A DNA stretch of 64,000 nucleotides from Halichondria panicea. Taxonomy: Eukaryota; Porifera; Demospongiae; Suberitida; Halichondriidae. The DNA lies in assembly GCF_963675165.1 (NCBI RefSeq), contig NC_087390.1:2804001-2868000 (forward strand). Reading direction: 5' to 3'. How positions within the stretch are numbered: the stretch's first letter is position 1; each line of letters starts with the position of its first letter. A program made the translations under genes and the position numbers. Of this stretch, positions 43,002 through 55,071 are shown piece by piece. Below the pieces are notes generated by a model. That model made no database searches and had not been told where the DNA came from. It was given only the letters and a program-made list of their open reading frames with translations.

Positions 43002-46000
43002 ATGTCTGAGCTGAGTGTGGATGTAGAATATTCGTCAGTGGGTTGCAACCGGACCCCTCACTGCCTCGACTGGAACAGTAACGGACTGGTGGCATACGGG
43101 GCTGACAAGTCCATAGCTTTAGCCAGAGAAACCAGAGTAAGCTTTTAATCATACAGTATAGTACTGTGTGGTCCATGTACCTGTGCTGTGTAACTATAGG
43201 ATGGCTGTGGACCCGATGAGGTGGTTGCTATGCTACACGGCCATAGTAACAGGGTCAACTGTGTGCAGTGGGTGGTCCCCCGCTCTGGGCATGCTCAATA
43301 CACAACGGAGGATCGAGCGTCAGTGGAGATAGCCTCGGGCAGTGTGGACAACAGTGTCATTGTCTGGAGGAAAGAAGAGGCTGACACAGTGACGGTGTGT
43401 CTAGACACAGAGAATGAAGAGATTTGCTCTCTGATAGCAGTTACAGTTTAACCACCTTTGATATATAAATTATAGGACCCTCCGAATAAGAGACATTACG
43501 TACAAAAAGACAGTATTCAGTCCTGAAATTTGTTATCCCTTAGTAACAGAAATGTGTAAAACCTGAAGAAAGGACAACCTCCTTACTAGTGAAGGCTATG
43601 ATAGGGTCCAGAGTCTCATTTATTCGGTACCATTGTGACTTCACTATCAATGCAAAGCCCTGCTACAACAATCCCGAGACAAGGGGGGGATCTTTGTCAT
43701 TTAGGGGGCAATTTTATGTGACATATTTGCTATTTTATTGTGTTTACGTGTTAGCATTTCTCCCCTCCCTCCAGTTTACGTTTGGTCAGGTGCTCTCGGG
43801 TCACTCTGGAGCAGTCACTTGTCTCAGTGCTATCGCCTTGTTCTCTGATGGGGATGACCCTGTTATCAACACACTGATTGCTTCCGGATCTGCTGACTCA
43901 ACGGTTTGCATATGGGAGAGACCTGATCCCAAAGGTATGGCCTGCATTGCATTGTCTTACCCAAATTAACTTTCGCGTTTTACTTTATTTTGTGTAGCTC
44001 GATTCTCTTTGCGTCAAACTCTCTCGTTTGGTCGTGGGTTTGTGATAGGTCTGGATTTCCATGAGCTGCCAGGGGTCAAAGGTCAACCCCTATTGGTGTG
44101 TGGAGGAGACGATACTAAAGTACATCTGTTCACCAGAAACGAAAATGGCCAAGTGAGAGAATGATCCATCTCTGAAATATACTTTTAATGCCTTTTCAGC
44201 TAAGTAGAAAATTGGTACCGTATCAAAATTGCTCAGTACTATAGCTGGTTGCATTGGTTGGTGCCCAGATGATATTTCCATGACGATGAATCAGTGACAA
44301 TGTTCTGTCGTACAGTTTACCCGAGTGATGAGTTTGTCAGGCCACGAGGACTGGATAAGAGATGTCTCCCTCACACAGGAAGGTGACTTTGTCAGGCCAT
44401 AATTAATGTTTACTATCAATTCAGTGTCTATAATTGTACCATACGTACATGCAAGCATCAAACTTGGCAAAAATATAACCACAAAACTAAACTGGTAATG
44501 ACACCCTTGACAGAACGGTCGGTCAAATATTCTGCTGCCACAAAGGGTTTCACCAGCAAAACATTCTAGTGATACGGTACACGTAACCGCATGAATAGAA
44601 TAGTGCTCATAGCTCATAACTGGAGTTAGGATTGTGCGTTTTCACAATTAAAAAGATGTGTTTTATAGCCCTTTGAAAGGCCTATCTAAGATATTATGTG
44701 TTTAGATCACTGACTGCTTTCGCCATTAGTGGAAGAAAAATCGTGGGCTATTATTGGGGACTTTCCCGAAAAGGGATGATATGGACTGTATTGTTTTGAT
44801 TGGAGCTTTCATTTAAATACTTACCTCTTCTCACAGATGGTGGTGATCTGTTGCTGGCCTCATGCTCACAAGATGCTTACATTCGTCTCTGGAGGATTAC
44901 CATGGAAACAGCGGAGACACCGGCCACTTCAGATGAGCTCAAATTGACGAGCAACTTGTTCAGTATTAGCCAAGGACCCAAGTTTAGAGTCACCATGGAA
45001 TCGGTACTTATAGGTGGGAAACTAATTATAAGTATATTATATATTATATTAACTAATAATTATTATTATAAGGGGATCTTAAAAATAATTGCGTTTGTTC
45101 TGTTTATATAGGACATGAGGATTGGGTGTACAGTCTCCAATGGCAACCCCTTCAATTGACACCTGTAATGGCACAGCCCCTCTGCCTTTTGAGTGTATCT
45201 ATGGACAAGACGATGTTGCTATGGAAACCTGATCCTAGCTCAGGCATGTGGATGGAACACGTTCGTGTTGGAGATGTGGGGGGTAACACGTTGGGTCTCT
45301 ACGGAGGTCGATTTTCACCTCAGGGGGTCATGATTATCGGACATGGTTACCAGGGGGCTTTCCATTTATGGAAGAACACTTCAGTACAAACTGACCCAAC
45401 AGAGGAGACCAACCAATCAGAGAGGTGGATTCCGTTGCCGACAGTGGGAGGTCATTTTGACAGCGTACAGGACATTTCGTGGGACCCCAAAGGAGGCGAA
45501 TTTCTCGTCTCCGTGAGTACAGACCAGACATCACGACTACACGCCCCCTGGAGGAGGGGAATTCCCCCTGGTGGGGAGGTGTGTAATGACGAAAAGATGA
45601 AGTGGAGGGAGATTGCACGACCACAAATCCACGGTTATGACATGCAGTGCGTTGCTATGGTGGACTCGCTCATGTATGTGTCTGGAGCCGACGAGAAGGT
45701 ACATCATGTGACTGTCATGTAATCATACCATGTAATTAAGTTACACTGTCATATTGTGTAGGTACTTCGAGTGTTTGGAGCTCCTCTAAACTTCCTTGGT
45801 AACCTCCACCGTATTGCAGGAGTGGATCTTTCTACGGTATTTTGCATATGTATAATTACGCAAGTCGATCATGCGTTTGTTTCTATAGGCAACTGGTGAT
45901 CTACCGATGGGCGCCAGCGTACCTAGCCTGGGGCTGTCTAACAAGGCCGTCTTTGGTGAGTGAGTGGGTGAAGTGTTTATACATGTACACTAGCACACGC

Positions 46001-49000
46001 CATGTTATTGTTATTTAGACTTGTTACGAAAATTTTATGCATTCAATTTTTGTTGTGAAATTAGACTCGATCTAGACCCACAAGCACATTGCTCCCAAAT
46101 CTGCTCCAATTGCAAGGCTATAATGATGGCTCCTCCAATGTTGCTTGATAGAATAGTGCGTCTGTACTCATCTACATGTACGTGCATTTCTGAACCTTGT
46201 TAGTGCAAGGATGGGGGTATAGCTCAGTGGTAGAGCATTCGACTGCAGATCGAGAGGTCCCTGGTTCAAATCCGGGTGCCCCCTCCAATTTTTTTTCAGT
46301 ACACAAACTTATAATTTTCCTTACTTTCTCTATTCTACCTCAACCCACACTCATAGGTCAGGATTCAGGAAAATCGGCCGCTAAACAGCCAGCTGGAGTA
46401 AAGAGTGCCTTTGGAGACGATATTCCAGTTTTCAATCCTATTGATTTGCAAGGTTAATTGCGTACACACAACGTGTACATACCGTACTTACTTGATTAAA
46501 CGCCCGGGCGTTTATTTCCTAGCAGCATATGTAGAGGGGGCGTTTAAACGAGATGGGCGCTTATTCAAAACGGGCGTTTATTGTTTTGTCTACTTCAAAC
46601 TTTTGCTCATCAGCAGTTATTATGCTCTTTTTGGCTGCTCCCACAGCTCTCAGCTTCAATCTTAAGTCGTAGGAGTGGTGTTTTCTCTCTCTGTGTCCTC
46701 TCTGCCATCATAAGCAGTATCTATTTATTCTATGCTGCCATTTTTTCAGCTGGTTCCACGAGCTAATTCAGCTCCACCCACAGTGCCACGCCCCATATAT
46801 GGGCGATTATTTAAGAGGGCGTTTATTGACAAAGACAGCTTTTACCATGGGTGTTTAAACGAGATGGGTGTTTAATCAATCTAGGATTAAAAGTTTGGGG
46901 TGAAGGTTTACGCACGCCGCAAAATGTTTGGCCACTCCCACATTTGTGTTGACCATACACCTTATTACATGTTAGTGCATCACGGTAGATCTAGTTACGT
47001 ATTGCACATCTTAGACAGTAATAATGTGATGATGTCATTATTCTACAAACATTTTGGGGGGGAAGGTTCACCCCAGCCCCCCCCCCACTAGATGAAACCC
47101 TGGTATGTATATCTCCATAGCAACGATCATTCAATAGTGCGGCTGTACTCATCTACATGTACGTGCATTTCTGAACTTTGTTAGTGCAAGGATGGGGGTA
47201 TAGTGCGTATTTTGTGTACTGTTTGGATTTCCAACAGTGTCATATCTGAGTGAAGGGAACAAAAATAGTTGGCTAGCTAGTTTCAAACGAGATGTATTGC
47301 GGAGAGTAGAATAACACAGTTTTGGGGATTGGTACATAAATGTGTGTATTGCATGGATCTGCAGAGCCACCAGTGGAGGCCCATCTCTTGCAAAACACTC
47401 TCTGGCCGGAGACTCACAAACTGTACGGCCATGGTTACGAGGTGTACTGTGTTGCCAGCTGCCCTAGTGGCGAGTACATCGCCTCAGCTTGTAAGGTATG
47501 TGTGTGTGTGTGTAATTATGTATCAGTAGTGATTGATTTTTGCTCTTCATAGGCATCGAAACTGGAGCATGCTGCGATACGTGTATGGAGTACATCGTCA
47601 TGGCGACAAGTGGCGACCCTCACTCTTCACACCCTCACAGTCACACAGCTGTCCTTCTCGCACTCGGGGCAACACCTCCTCGCTGTGTCACGTGACAGGG
47701 GATGGTCACTATGGAAACTAAACCCTATCGACGGTAAGTACTCAATACTTACACCTGGAGGTCATGTTCTGTTGAGGTACATGTATTACATGTATTATGT
47801 CCTCCCCCTTACACACACACCTTACCCCCCCCCCCACACACACCTTACACCACCATTCCCCACACACACACACACACATACACACTTACACCACCCCCCC
47901 CCCCCCCCCCCACATACACACAGGTGGTTTGGAGGTCGTTCTGGAGGCTCGTACTGACAAGAATGTACGCAGTCACTCTCGTATCATCTGGGCATGCAGC
48001 TGGTCGGCTGATGATTCGTGCTTTGTAACCGCCTCCAGGGATAAGAAGGTGAGATCATTCCCTATAGAAAAATACAATTTCTGTTTTAGAAATATCAATA
48101 CCGTATAATTACATTGTATGCTTGATATCAGAGGCTGCTCTTGTATAAAGGCTGCACTGAAATATAGTAGCCTCCCTACAGCCCATCTTTAGTGCAATAT
48201 GGAAGCCGCTCTCAAATAGTGAACTTCGAGGCTATGTCTCTGCACATGGCAGCCATAACTTAGTATATTCTGATACATGTACTTGGTACGGTCAGCAGCT
48301 AGCTATAGGTAGCAGCTTGTTAGTCATGTCACGTACAGTTTGACAAACTTTTGACTAAAGGTTGTTAATAAACGCCTCTCTTGAACGGTAGTATTTAGTC
48401 AAAATCAACTGTTCTCAGCCAATCCAAAATAAATCATTGAGCATGCCACTTTCCAAGAGCTACAGAATGCATCTCTTCCTTTAGTTAGCGTCGTATAATA
48501 CATTATTCTTTTTTTTGCAAGAAAAAAGTTTGGTTTGTGGGCAGTAAAATGCTGCTACTATTGATCTAAACTGCAGGTAATCGTGTGGAGCCGTGATGGT
48601 TGTGTGGAAGGTGTGGAGTGTGGGGGCAGGTGGAGGATGGGAGGCCCCCCTCTAGAGTGTACCGCAGCCGTCACTGCCGTGGACTTTGCACCAATCAAAA
48701 CCACTGATGAAAGGTTTGGAATTGCTGAATACTAGCTGTTACGGTACCCTTGTCTAGAATCAGCTAGGTCACCCTCTATCACGCAGCCAGGTTAATGGCC
48801 AGGTCCCTAAGTCTCCATAGCATGTGTTAGCAGGCCTAGCAAGCCACCTCTTAATTGCAGTCACTGTTGGTCTGCCCAATTGATACAGTGCAGCAGGAAT
48901 GTTCCCACAAATAGACAAAATAACCCCCTTTTGTTATTACCGCGTATTACTAGAATGTTTTGTGAGCATCAAACACTTGCGAATTTTGCGAGGGTTGATC

Positions 49001-50215
49001 AATTTGCATCAATAAAATACTAGTAAATGCACACGATCCTTGCCAGAACGCAATAGTTAGATCGCAAAGGGTCGAATTTTCTGCTGATTTGGCTCATTTG
49101 CAAAGGTTTTTCACCAGAAAAATATTCTGGTAATTAATACAGTAGTTTGCTTGTGTTGAATTGATATTGAAGATTAAAAAAGTAGCCACGACTGTATATG
49201 CATGTACCGTATTGCTAGCCCGTGAAAAACCCTTTGCGAATGTGCCAAATCAACAGAAAAAATGACCCTTTGCAATCTACATATAGCTATTGCATTTTGG
49301 CAAGGATCATGTGTTTTTATGCCTCGGTGTGCATGCGCAAGCGAGGTATACGGTAGTGTGTTTGTGTGTCTGTGTAGACTGCTACAGCTGCTCAAGGATG
49401 AATCAAGTGCAAGTAAGAGTTTCTATAGACTTCTAGTCATGTTTACTTGGATTTTAATTCGTCGATTTGCAAAATAATGCTTTGTTCTCGAGTTATGCCT
49501 AGTTTTGCTTACTTGGAATGCCATTGCAGCCTTTTCAGAAGAGCACGTAGCCAAACTTGTTTACCGAGTGTTGCTACTCTACTTAGTAGTTAGCTCTGCA
49601 CTAGAACGCTAGCTATTGGTAGCTGCAAGAGTGAGAAGAGAGCTGCAAAAATGTTCATCATAATTATGAGTGTATAAAAGCTTAAAGTAGCTTTATGTTA
49701 TGAAGCTTTGGCATCTCCACTGAGGCATCAGCACCTGCGTGCTTTCATTTATTCCAGTTCTAATTTAGGTTTTGCGATTAATTTTTATTGTTGCGAATTG
49801 ACTAACTCTCGCAAAGTTTGATGCTCACAAAAACATTTTAGTAATACGGTATATGATTCATTGCACAATTTTATTGCACGTATTAACTCCACCCCACCCT
49901 ACCCACAAACATAGGTTTATCTTAGCCGTTGGACTGGAGGACGGATGTATCTCACTCCACACTTGCCCCACACCCTCACAAACTTTGTCACCGAGTAACT
50001 TCTGGTCAGTACTGCTCACTCTAAGCCCCGTCCATTGCCACACCTCTACTGTGAAGAGACTCAAGTGGCGACCACCACCAACATTTGAAACCAAAGAACC
50101 ATCCTTCAAAGTGGCCCAAACAAAAAATGCTGAGACATTGACAGATATTAACAGACTGTATCTAGCCTCTTGTAGTACTGATCATTGTGTCAAGATATAT
50201 TCTTTAAATCTCTAA
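43002..50215 (+). CDS. ELP2: Elongator complex protein 2 (ELP2), 862 aa
   Basis: ELP2 is the double WD40-propeller subunit of Elongator, which modifies wobble uridines of tRNA. Fifteen exons: 43002-43136, 43200-43394, 43775-43934, 43998-44152, 44316-44382, 44837-45013, 45112-45698, 45762-45836, 45889-45955, 46357-46452, 47365-47495, 47553-47733, 47924-48048, 48577-48713, 49915-50215. All phases agree; the total is 863 codons with stop, close to the roughly 826 aa of vertebrates. Recognisable stretches are [125 protein letters not shown] and RDKKVIVW. The start is the first ATG in the MMADHC-ELP2 gap (240 bp). Introns hold a tRNA-Cys gene and several MITEs. A poly-C tract precedes the exon 13 acceptor. 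Confidence 0.95.
46213..46284 (+). tRNA. tRNA-Cys (GCA) in an ELP2 intron
   Basis: A 72-nt cloverleaf: acceptor stem GGGGGTA / TGCCCCC with discriminator T; D arm TAGCTCAGTGGTAGAGCA with the A-box; anticodon loop GACTGCAGATC with anticodon GCA; T arm CCTGG-TTCAAAT-CCGGG with the B-box GGTTCAAATCC. No CCA is encoded and no intron is present. It lies in ELP2 intron 9, in the sense direction, with internal pol III promoters. Confidence 0.95.
46488..46886. mobile_element. MITE in ELP2 intron 10
   Basis: cttgattaaacgcccgggcg(tttat) at the left is inverted at the right as (g)tgtttaatcaatctagg. Several internal gggcgttta / gtttaaacgagatgggcg blocks recur. Confidence 0.55.
47136..47208 (+). repeat. 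Duplicate of the tRNA-Cys 5' flank with a truncated tRNA start
   Basis: tactcatctacatgtacgtg...gttagtgcaaggatgggggt atag repeats 46153-46222 almost exactly and stops about 10 nt into the tRNA gene, where the sequence becomes unrelated. Confidence 0.75.
48940..49853. mobile_element. Inverted-repeat element in ELP2 intron 14 with a nested ATGCCTCG element
   Basis: Left taccgcgtattactagaatg ttttgtgagcatcaaac, right inverted gtttgatgctcacaaaaaca ttttagtaatacggta. A second inverted pair lies inside (gcaaagggtc... about 49070; gaccctttgc... about 49264). At 49319 an ATGCCTCG-family copy is inserted (right end near 49735). Confidence 0.55.
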
Positions 50216-50604
50216 TCAATCACTCTTTCTTTTAATATTTGCGAGGATAGCCCCTAAAGGTAAATGACAATTCCAAAATTTTTCAACCAGGTCAATTCAC
50301 TAAAAAATCATGTGCCTCGAGCATTGCAATCTTGCACCTCGTCTTGAAGGTTTTTTTGCATTGTACCTGGAACAGTGAGAAAAACAATAATTATAGTTGC
50401 TTGGAATTGATGGTAAATTCAACATACCCTCAATTGATGACATGATCTGGCTTTAATCTGTAAAAAAAATTATGTTACAATGTCACGTAGCTAGATCAGC
50501 AGACAGATAGTAGTCAACCTAATTCTACATGATTATACAGCAAATTGCCTACCAATAAATTCTCTTATACACCTACTATCTACGAAAAATTCTGGTAGCT
50601 AACT
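50216..50604. other. Downstream flank of ELP2, nothing identified
   Basis: AT-rich sequence with no ORF support. It probably contains the ELP2 3' untranslated region. Confidence 0.35.
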
Positions 50605-50810
50605 ACCTTAAGGTGACATATTTTCGCGTGTATTAATTTCTGCTATTTCTGCGAATGATAGTAAAATCGCAAAAATTAGTACTCGCAAATAATTGGCCGC
50701 CCTCTTGTTTAATGTATCCAGATCGACATTTCGCAAAAAATTATACCGCAAAATGTACAAAACTGTAAAAACGCAAACAAATCTACCTGTGAAAATATGT
50801 CACCTTAAGG
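50605..50810. mobile_element. 206-bp MITE
   Basis: ccttaaggtgacatattttc at the left is the inverse of gaaaatatgtcaccttaagg at the right. The body is rich in cgcaaa/ttgcg motifs. Confidence 0.75.
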
Positions 50811-51337
50811 GATAAGACGTTAGTAGGTTCAAATACATTATAGCAAATTGTTTGCCCTATCAAATGCACCCACTTAAAAACATTTTTGGTTCACGTAGAT
50901 GGTCAGTAACAGAAGATTTCGCTTAAATTTGATACAGGTAATAGGTAGACTTAGTACTTACTGCATACCCGTTAAGAAGTGTGTAACTAGTAAATACAGC
51001 TGTCTTATCAAAACAGGCATGAGATTTACAACTCTAAGATGCAAAATTTGGCACAATGCTTCACCTCTTTAGTTGCAGGCAGATGAAGATTCGATAACCA
51101 AAGGAGTATAACACATCATCTGCTTCAACTAATTTCAATTTTACAGTAATTCCATTTAGTGCAATCTCGACCTTTGACCTCAGCCCAAAACAAAAAATTT
51201 AATTTCTGGAGAAAGGCTAACGATCTGAGAGATTAGTAAGTGCAAGTGTATTGCTACCATTTATGACTATCTATGGCACCACTAAAAACTTGAATTAGTT
51301 GACATTGATTTTTTGAGTTGCGGACCCTATAAACACA

Positions 51338-52305
51338 GATCTTATGGAACGCCGTTTGCGACAAAATTCAGGCAGAATCTGATAGGCGTGTGCATCCAAT
51401 ATAAAATCGATTTTTGAAGATCGATTTTTTTAATAATCGATTTACACGTGAACGATCTTTGACAATCGATCTGATAATCGATTTTTGAAATTCGATTTTT
51501 TGATAGTCGATTTTTGCTAATCGATTATTGAAATTTGATTTTTGATAATCGATTTTTGATAATCGATTATTGAAATTCGATTTTTGATAATCGATTTTAG
51601 AACTGCTCTAAAGGTGGGCTGGGGGGGCCCCTGTCTAAAGCTATATCACGTGATACTATCCTTGGGGAAATTTTGCATTGAAGAAGCCACTATTCATGAC
51701 TTCTATTCTATCTGGAATCACCAAACTCTTTCTCAGCTCTCTAAGCACACACAATAATTATGGCCAAATAAAACAGTGCTGGCGAGAAAGCATACAAAAA
51801 TTGGTGCACGAAGGAACTAAATAAGATAGCAACTAAAATTAATGATTTTTACTGTGACTTATGGCCCTCCTTTTTAATGGTTCCAAAAAACAATAATGTT
51901 TCACTTTTGCGTTATAGTCTATCATGTGAGATAGCTAACCAAGCCAAGCTTTAATTCCAGGCCGCGGAGAAGGAGTTTGTGCATGTTCTGAGTTTCAAGG
52001 GCGGCCTAACTGTAGCCTTGAATCCATTTTAATCGGCCTGGATTCGAGGCTAGTATCAATCAATTGCGATTTTTGTAATCGATTTTCAAAAATCGATTAT
52101 CAAAAATCGATTATCAAAAATCGAATTTCAAAAATCGATTATCAGATCGATTGTCAAAGATCGTTCACGTGTAAATCGAAAATCAACTGTAAAAAATCGA
52201 TTATTAAAAATCGATCTTCAAAAATCGATTTTATATTGGATGCACACGCCTATCAGATTCTGCCTGAATTTTGTCGCAAACGGCGTTCCATAAGATCTTG
52301 CTACA
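51338..52305. mobile_element. 968-bp fold-back element with roughly 260-bp inverted arms of ATCGAT repeats
   Basis: The arms start agatcttatggaacgccgtt on the left and are inverted on the right (aacggcgttccataagatct). They contain a shared unique part (tttgcgacaaaattcaggca) and then many variants of aatcgatttttgat. The middle (about 51600-52040) is unrelated and carries a TAGCCTCGAATCCAGGCCG-type terminus (inverted, about 52020-52052). There is no gene. Confidence 0.75.
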
Positions 52306-52361
52306 GTAGCTTTATATACTGATGATGTCATAAATTATCTCACTGTAGCCCCTACCAAACA

Positions 52362-53583
52362 ATGGCAGCTCAATCCTTGGTCCCCCACATCCACCCAAGC
52401 CCAGCTTACCACAGGGACTTCTTCCTACTACAAATTCCCATCAAGATCGAAAACCAACCAAGTGTCATCAAAATAGTTGATGCCATTCCTGTGCTACACT
52501 GCCCTGTGGTGGAACTCTCAGTGCAACTGGTCGTACTAGCTCAGCATGTCTCCACTGTGCTAGCTGATTACCATATCACGCTAAAAGGAGCCTATTACGA
52601 TGACAACTATCCACTCTATGCCATTGATCTACCTCCTTCAATCTCCTATGAAGGAATGCAATCTCTTTTGCCTGCTTTCTCAAATGTTTGCTGTAGCATT
52701 ACTGAGTATTTTTCAAGAGTTCCTTGCAAGACTGAAGTGCACGTGGTAGTTAAGTTTCAGCTTTTTCTCTGCTCTCCTGCAAAGGACAGCTTTACAACTT
52801 TCAAACTCACCTCAATTCAGCTTGGACAAGAATCAGATGAGATTCTTTTGACCTTTTTAGACAGCAATATGTTTAAATTCTCTGAGCTCCTTTCATCCTC
52901 TAAAGCTGCTGCTGTATCATTTGTATCACTCCTCCGAGCACTGAGTGGAAAGACCAGTCACAAGTGGTTCAATCTTGGAGCCTTGCTTGGAGTACCCGCT
53001 GAGAAATTGCAGACAATTGAGAAGCAATACCAGAATCCAGAGTCTTGCTTGACACACACGCTCAAGAATGTGGTGGACAGTAACACCGAGCTTACGTGGG
53101 AAGAGGTGGTCTCAACGCTTTCTACTATTGGGCTGAGCATTCTGGCAGAGGAAGTCAGTAAGGAACATGGTGAGTTACTCAATGTATTTAAATGGAAATT
53201 CAATCTATTGTTGTGAATTAATTAGGTGTATGCTTCCTGAGGGCTGCTGAAAACGAACCTTCGACTAAACGTGAGTAGCAATGCAATCATGACATGTTTT
53301 AGACTGATTCCATGTATCCATATACGTACAGCCACTCTCCAATCGTTGAGCCAATCTTTAGCTGATGTCAGTGCCAAGTGGTTCAACCTTGGTGCTCTTT
53401 TAGGAGTCCCCCCCAGTACACTACAAGCAATTGACAACCACTACCACTCTGACTGTGATGACTGCCTCACTAGAATGCTTATGTGGCTGATTGAAAACTC
53501 ACGCATCACATGGTCCTCAGTAGCACAAGCTCTGGGCCAGATTGGATATAGAGATCTAGCGGAACAAATCAGACAATCTCATG
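52362..53583 (+). CDS. Protein with two Death domains (3 exons, 3' end uncertain)
   Basis: Exons 52362-53169, 53226-53270 and 53332-53583, all joined in phase 1. Residues 1-185 show no known domain. Residues about 186-270 (KWFNLGALLGVPAEKLQTIE ... WEEVVSTLSTIGLSILAEEV) and about 285-368 (KWFNLGALLGVPPSTLQAID ... WSSVAQALGQIGYRDLAEQI) are two related Death domains, helical adaptor modules of apoptosis and innate-immune signalling. A domain pair encoded by separate exons of the same phase suggests exon duplication. The exon 3 donor (CATG|GTGAGC) is phase 1 and can join in frame to the exon at 54336-54733 inside the neighbouring transposon, giving 500 aa. Whether that is the normal 3' end cannot be told from sequence alone; the original downstream exons may have been displaced. 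Confidence 0.75.
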
Positions 53584-53609
53584 GTGAGCATAATTATGGT
53601 AGTTTCTAC

Positions 53610-53755
53610 AGAGGATTTCAGGTTGGTTGGCATGCAGAATTTAAAAGTTGAAGTGCACACTCAACCATGACCACACACGGTCCTACTAATGTAATTAGTG
53701 GTCATAGTTGACTGCACTTCAACTTCTAACTTTTGCCAACCAACCTGAAATCATC
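53610..53755. mobile_element. Small fold-back MITE
   Basis: gatttcaggttggttggca and gttgaagtgca at the left are inverted as tgcacttcaac and gccaaccaacctgaaatc at the right. The centre is tggtcatagttgac-like. Confidence 0.65.
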
Positions 53756-54182
53756 ATGTATACTGCATGTATAGCGGGTAATTTTCATTAGTGCAAGTTT
53801 TCATATACGAACTGTCTAATTAAATATTTCGTATTTTAAATCTTCGTACAGCTCAAGATATATAGATGTTGAATCTATTGCGGTAGAATATTTCATTTTC
53901 ATATATGATGCTCTACAATACAAGTATACGAACATTTCAACCATAATTAGCATTATACCCGTTATAATTATACGCATGGTGCTTGGGATTCTTTATGCAA
54001 TGCACCCATATCAGATGATAATTGATGACCTTTTCTGATTTGTGCAGATATCTCACCAATACCATAGATAGTAAAGGGGAGGGATTGGAAACACATGGAT
54101 TTCGCGCGGCCCATGCGTGTCGCACCGGAAATTGACAGGAAGTACAGCTTGATGCTTTTTTATTGGAAATCTTTGCAAGAGA

Positions 54183-54733
54183 ATGGCTACTACTTTGCAT
54201 ACGAGTATGAGTGTCTCTCCGTGTAAGTTTTTATTATTCTACAAAGTCACCTAGCTATTATAATTCCTTAGACTATAAAGCTCAAGTGTATGGTAGTATA
54301 GTAGCCTTAACCCCATTTCCTTGTACTTTTTGCAGCTGTTTCTCTTGTTCTGTCTGCTGTTCAAAGAGTTGTTAATGATGACATGTTCACCAAAGTCTCC
54401 AGTCAGAAGTCAAGAAAAAAATTAAAGAAATCTGCTAATCTGCTCAAAGAAGAACTACAACTTTGTATCTGGGACCTCCTTGATGATGAAAAAGAAGGTG
54501 GCACAGCAAATGATTGGGTTGATGCCATTGATCGTAGGGGATTGACCCGTGTAAATGAAATGACATTTCAGGTATTTCTTGCCATGGAATTGGAGTTACG
54601 AAAGCATTTAACAGTAAAACGATGTTTTGATCTGGAGCAGATATGCAAGTTTGTTGTAGGTAATGACGACGTTTTGTTTATTGGTCGATTGTGGGAGGAG
54701 ATTGGGAACAAGAAGAGAGCCAACAATTACTAA
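54183..54733 (+). CDS. Small plus-strand protein inside the P-like transposon (145 aa)
   Basis: Exon 1 54183-54222 (MATTLHTSMSVSP, phase 1) and exon 2 54336-54733 ending TAA; the frame closes. The protein is Lys-rich, then ELQLCIWDLLDDEK and WVDAIDRRGLTRVNEMTFQV, then FLAMELELRKHL. From memory, the IDR-GL...V...E pattern is like the C-terminal part of transposon proteins related to THAP9, here on the opposite strand as a separate gene. The same exon 2 is also in phase with the upstream Death-domain gene. Function unknown. Confidence 0.55.
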
Positions 54734-55071
54734 AACTAGTTGCTGATTTATATATCACAATAAGAGGTTTCTCTTTTGCAAGTGTTTGGGTAGAGAATTA
54801 CAAGTCTTCAACGAAAACAAGCCTTCAAAAGAGCAAGGCACTGAGGAAGAAACTGAACTCTACATGAACGTATAATTTTAGTATAATTATAGTAAGTATA
54901 ATAATTATATCCTGTACATGTATACTGGCTATAATAATTATTATAATTGTCAACCCTTATAACATGAAAATTTAATGTTGGGAAAACAGCTGCATGCATC
55001 GCATGGATATACAGAAATTGGCAATGCGGGTATGTGATTACAAACATTAATTTTTTCTAGTCTTGCGACGT

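Noticed and set aside
46197-46457. 86-codon ORF covering the tRNA
   Set aside because: It reads through the tRNA gene and an intron; only 46357-46452 is coding (ELP2 exon 10), in this frame by chance.
47185-47208. Second tRNA gene
   Set aside because: Only the flank and the first ~10 nt match; no anticodon or T arm follows.
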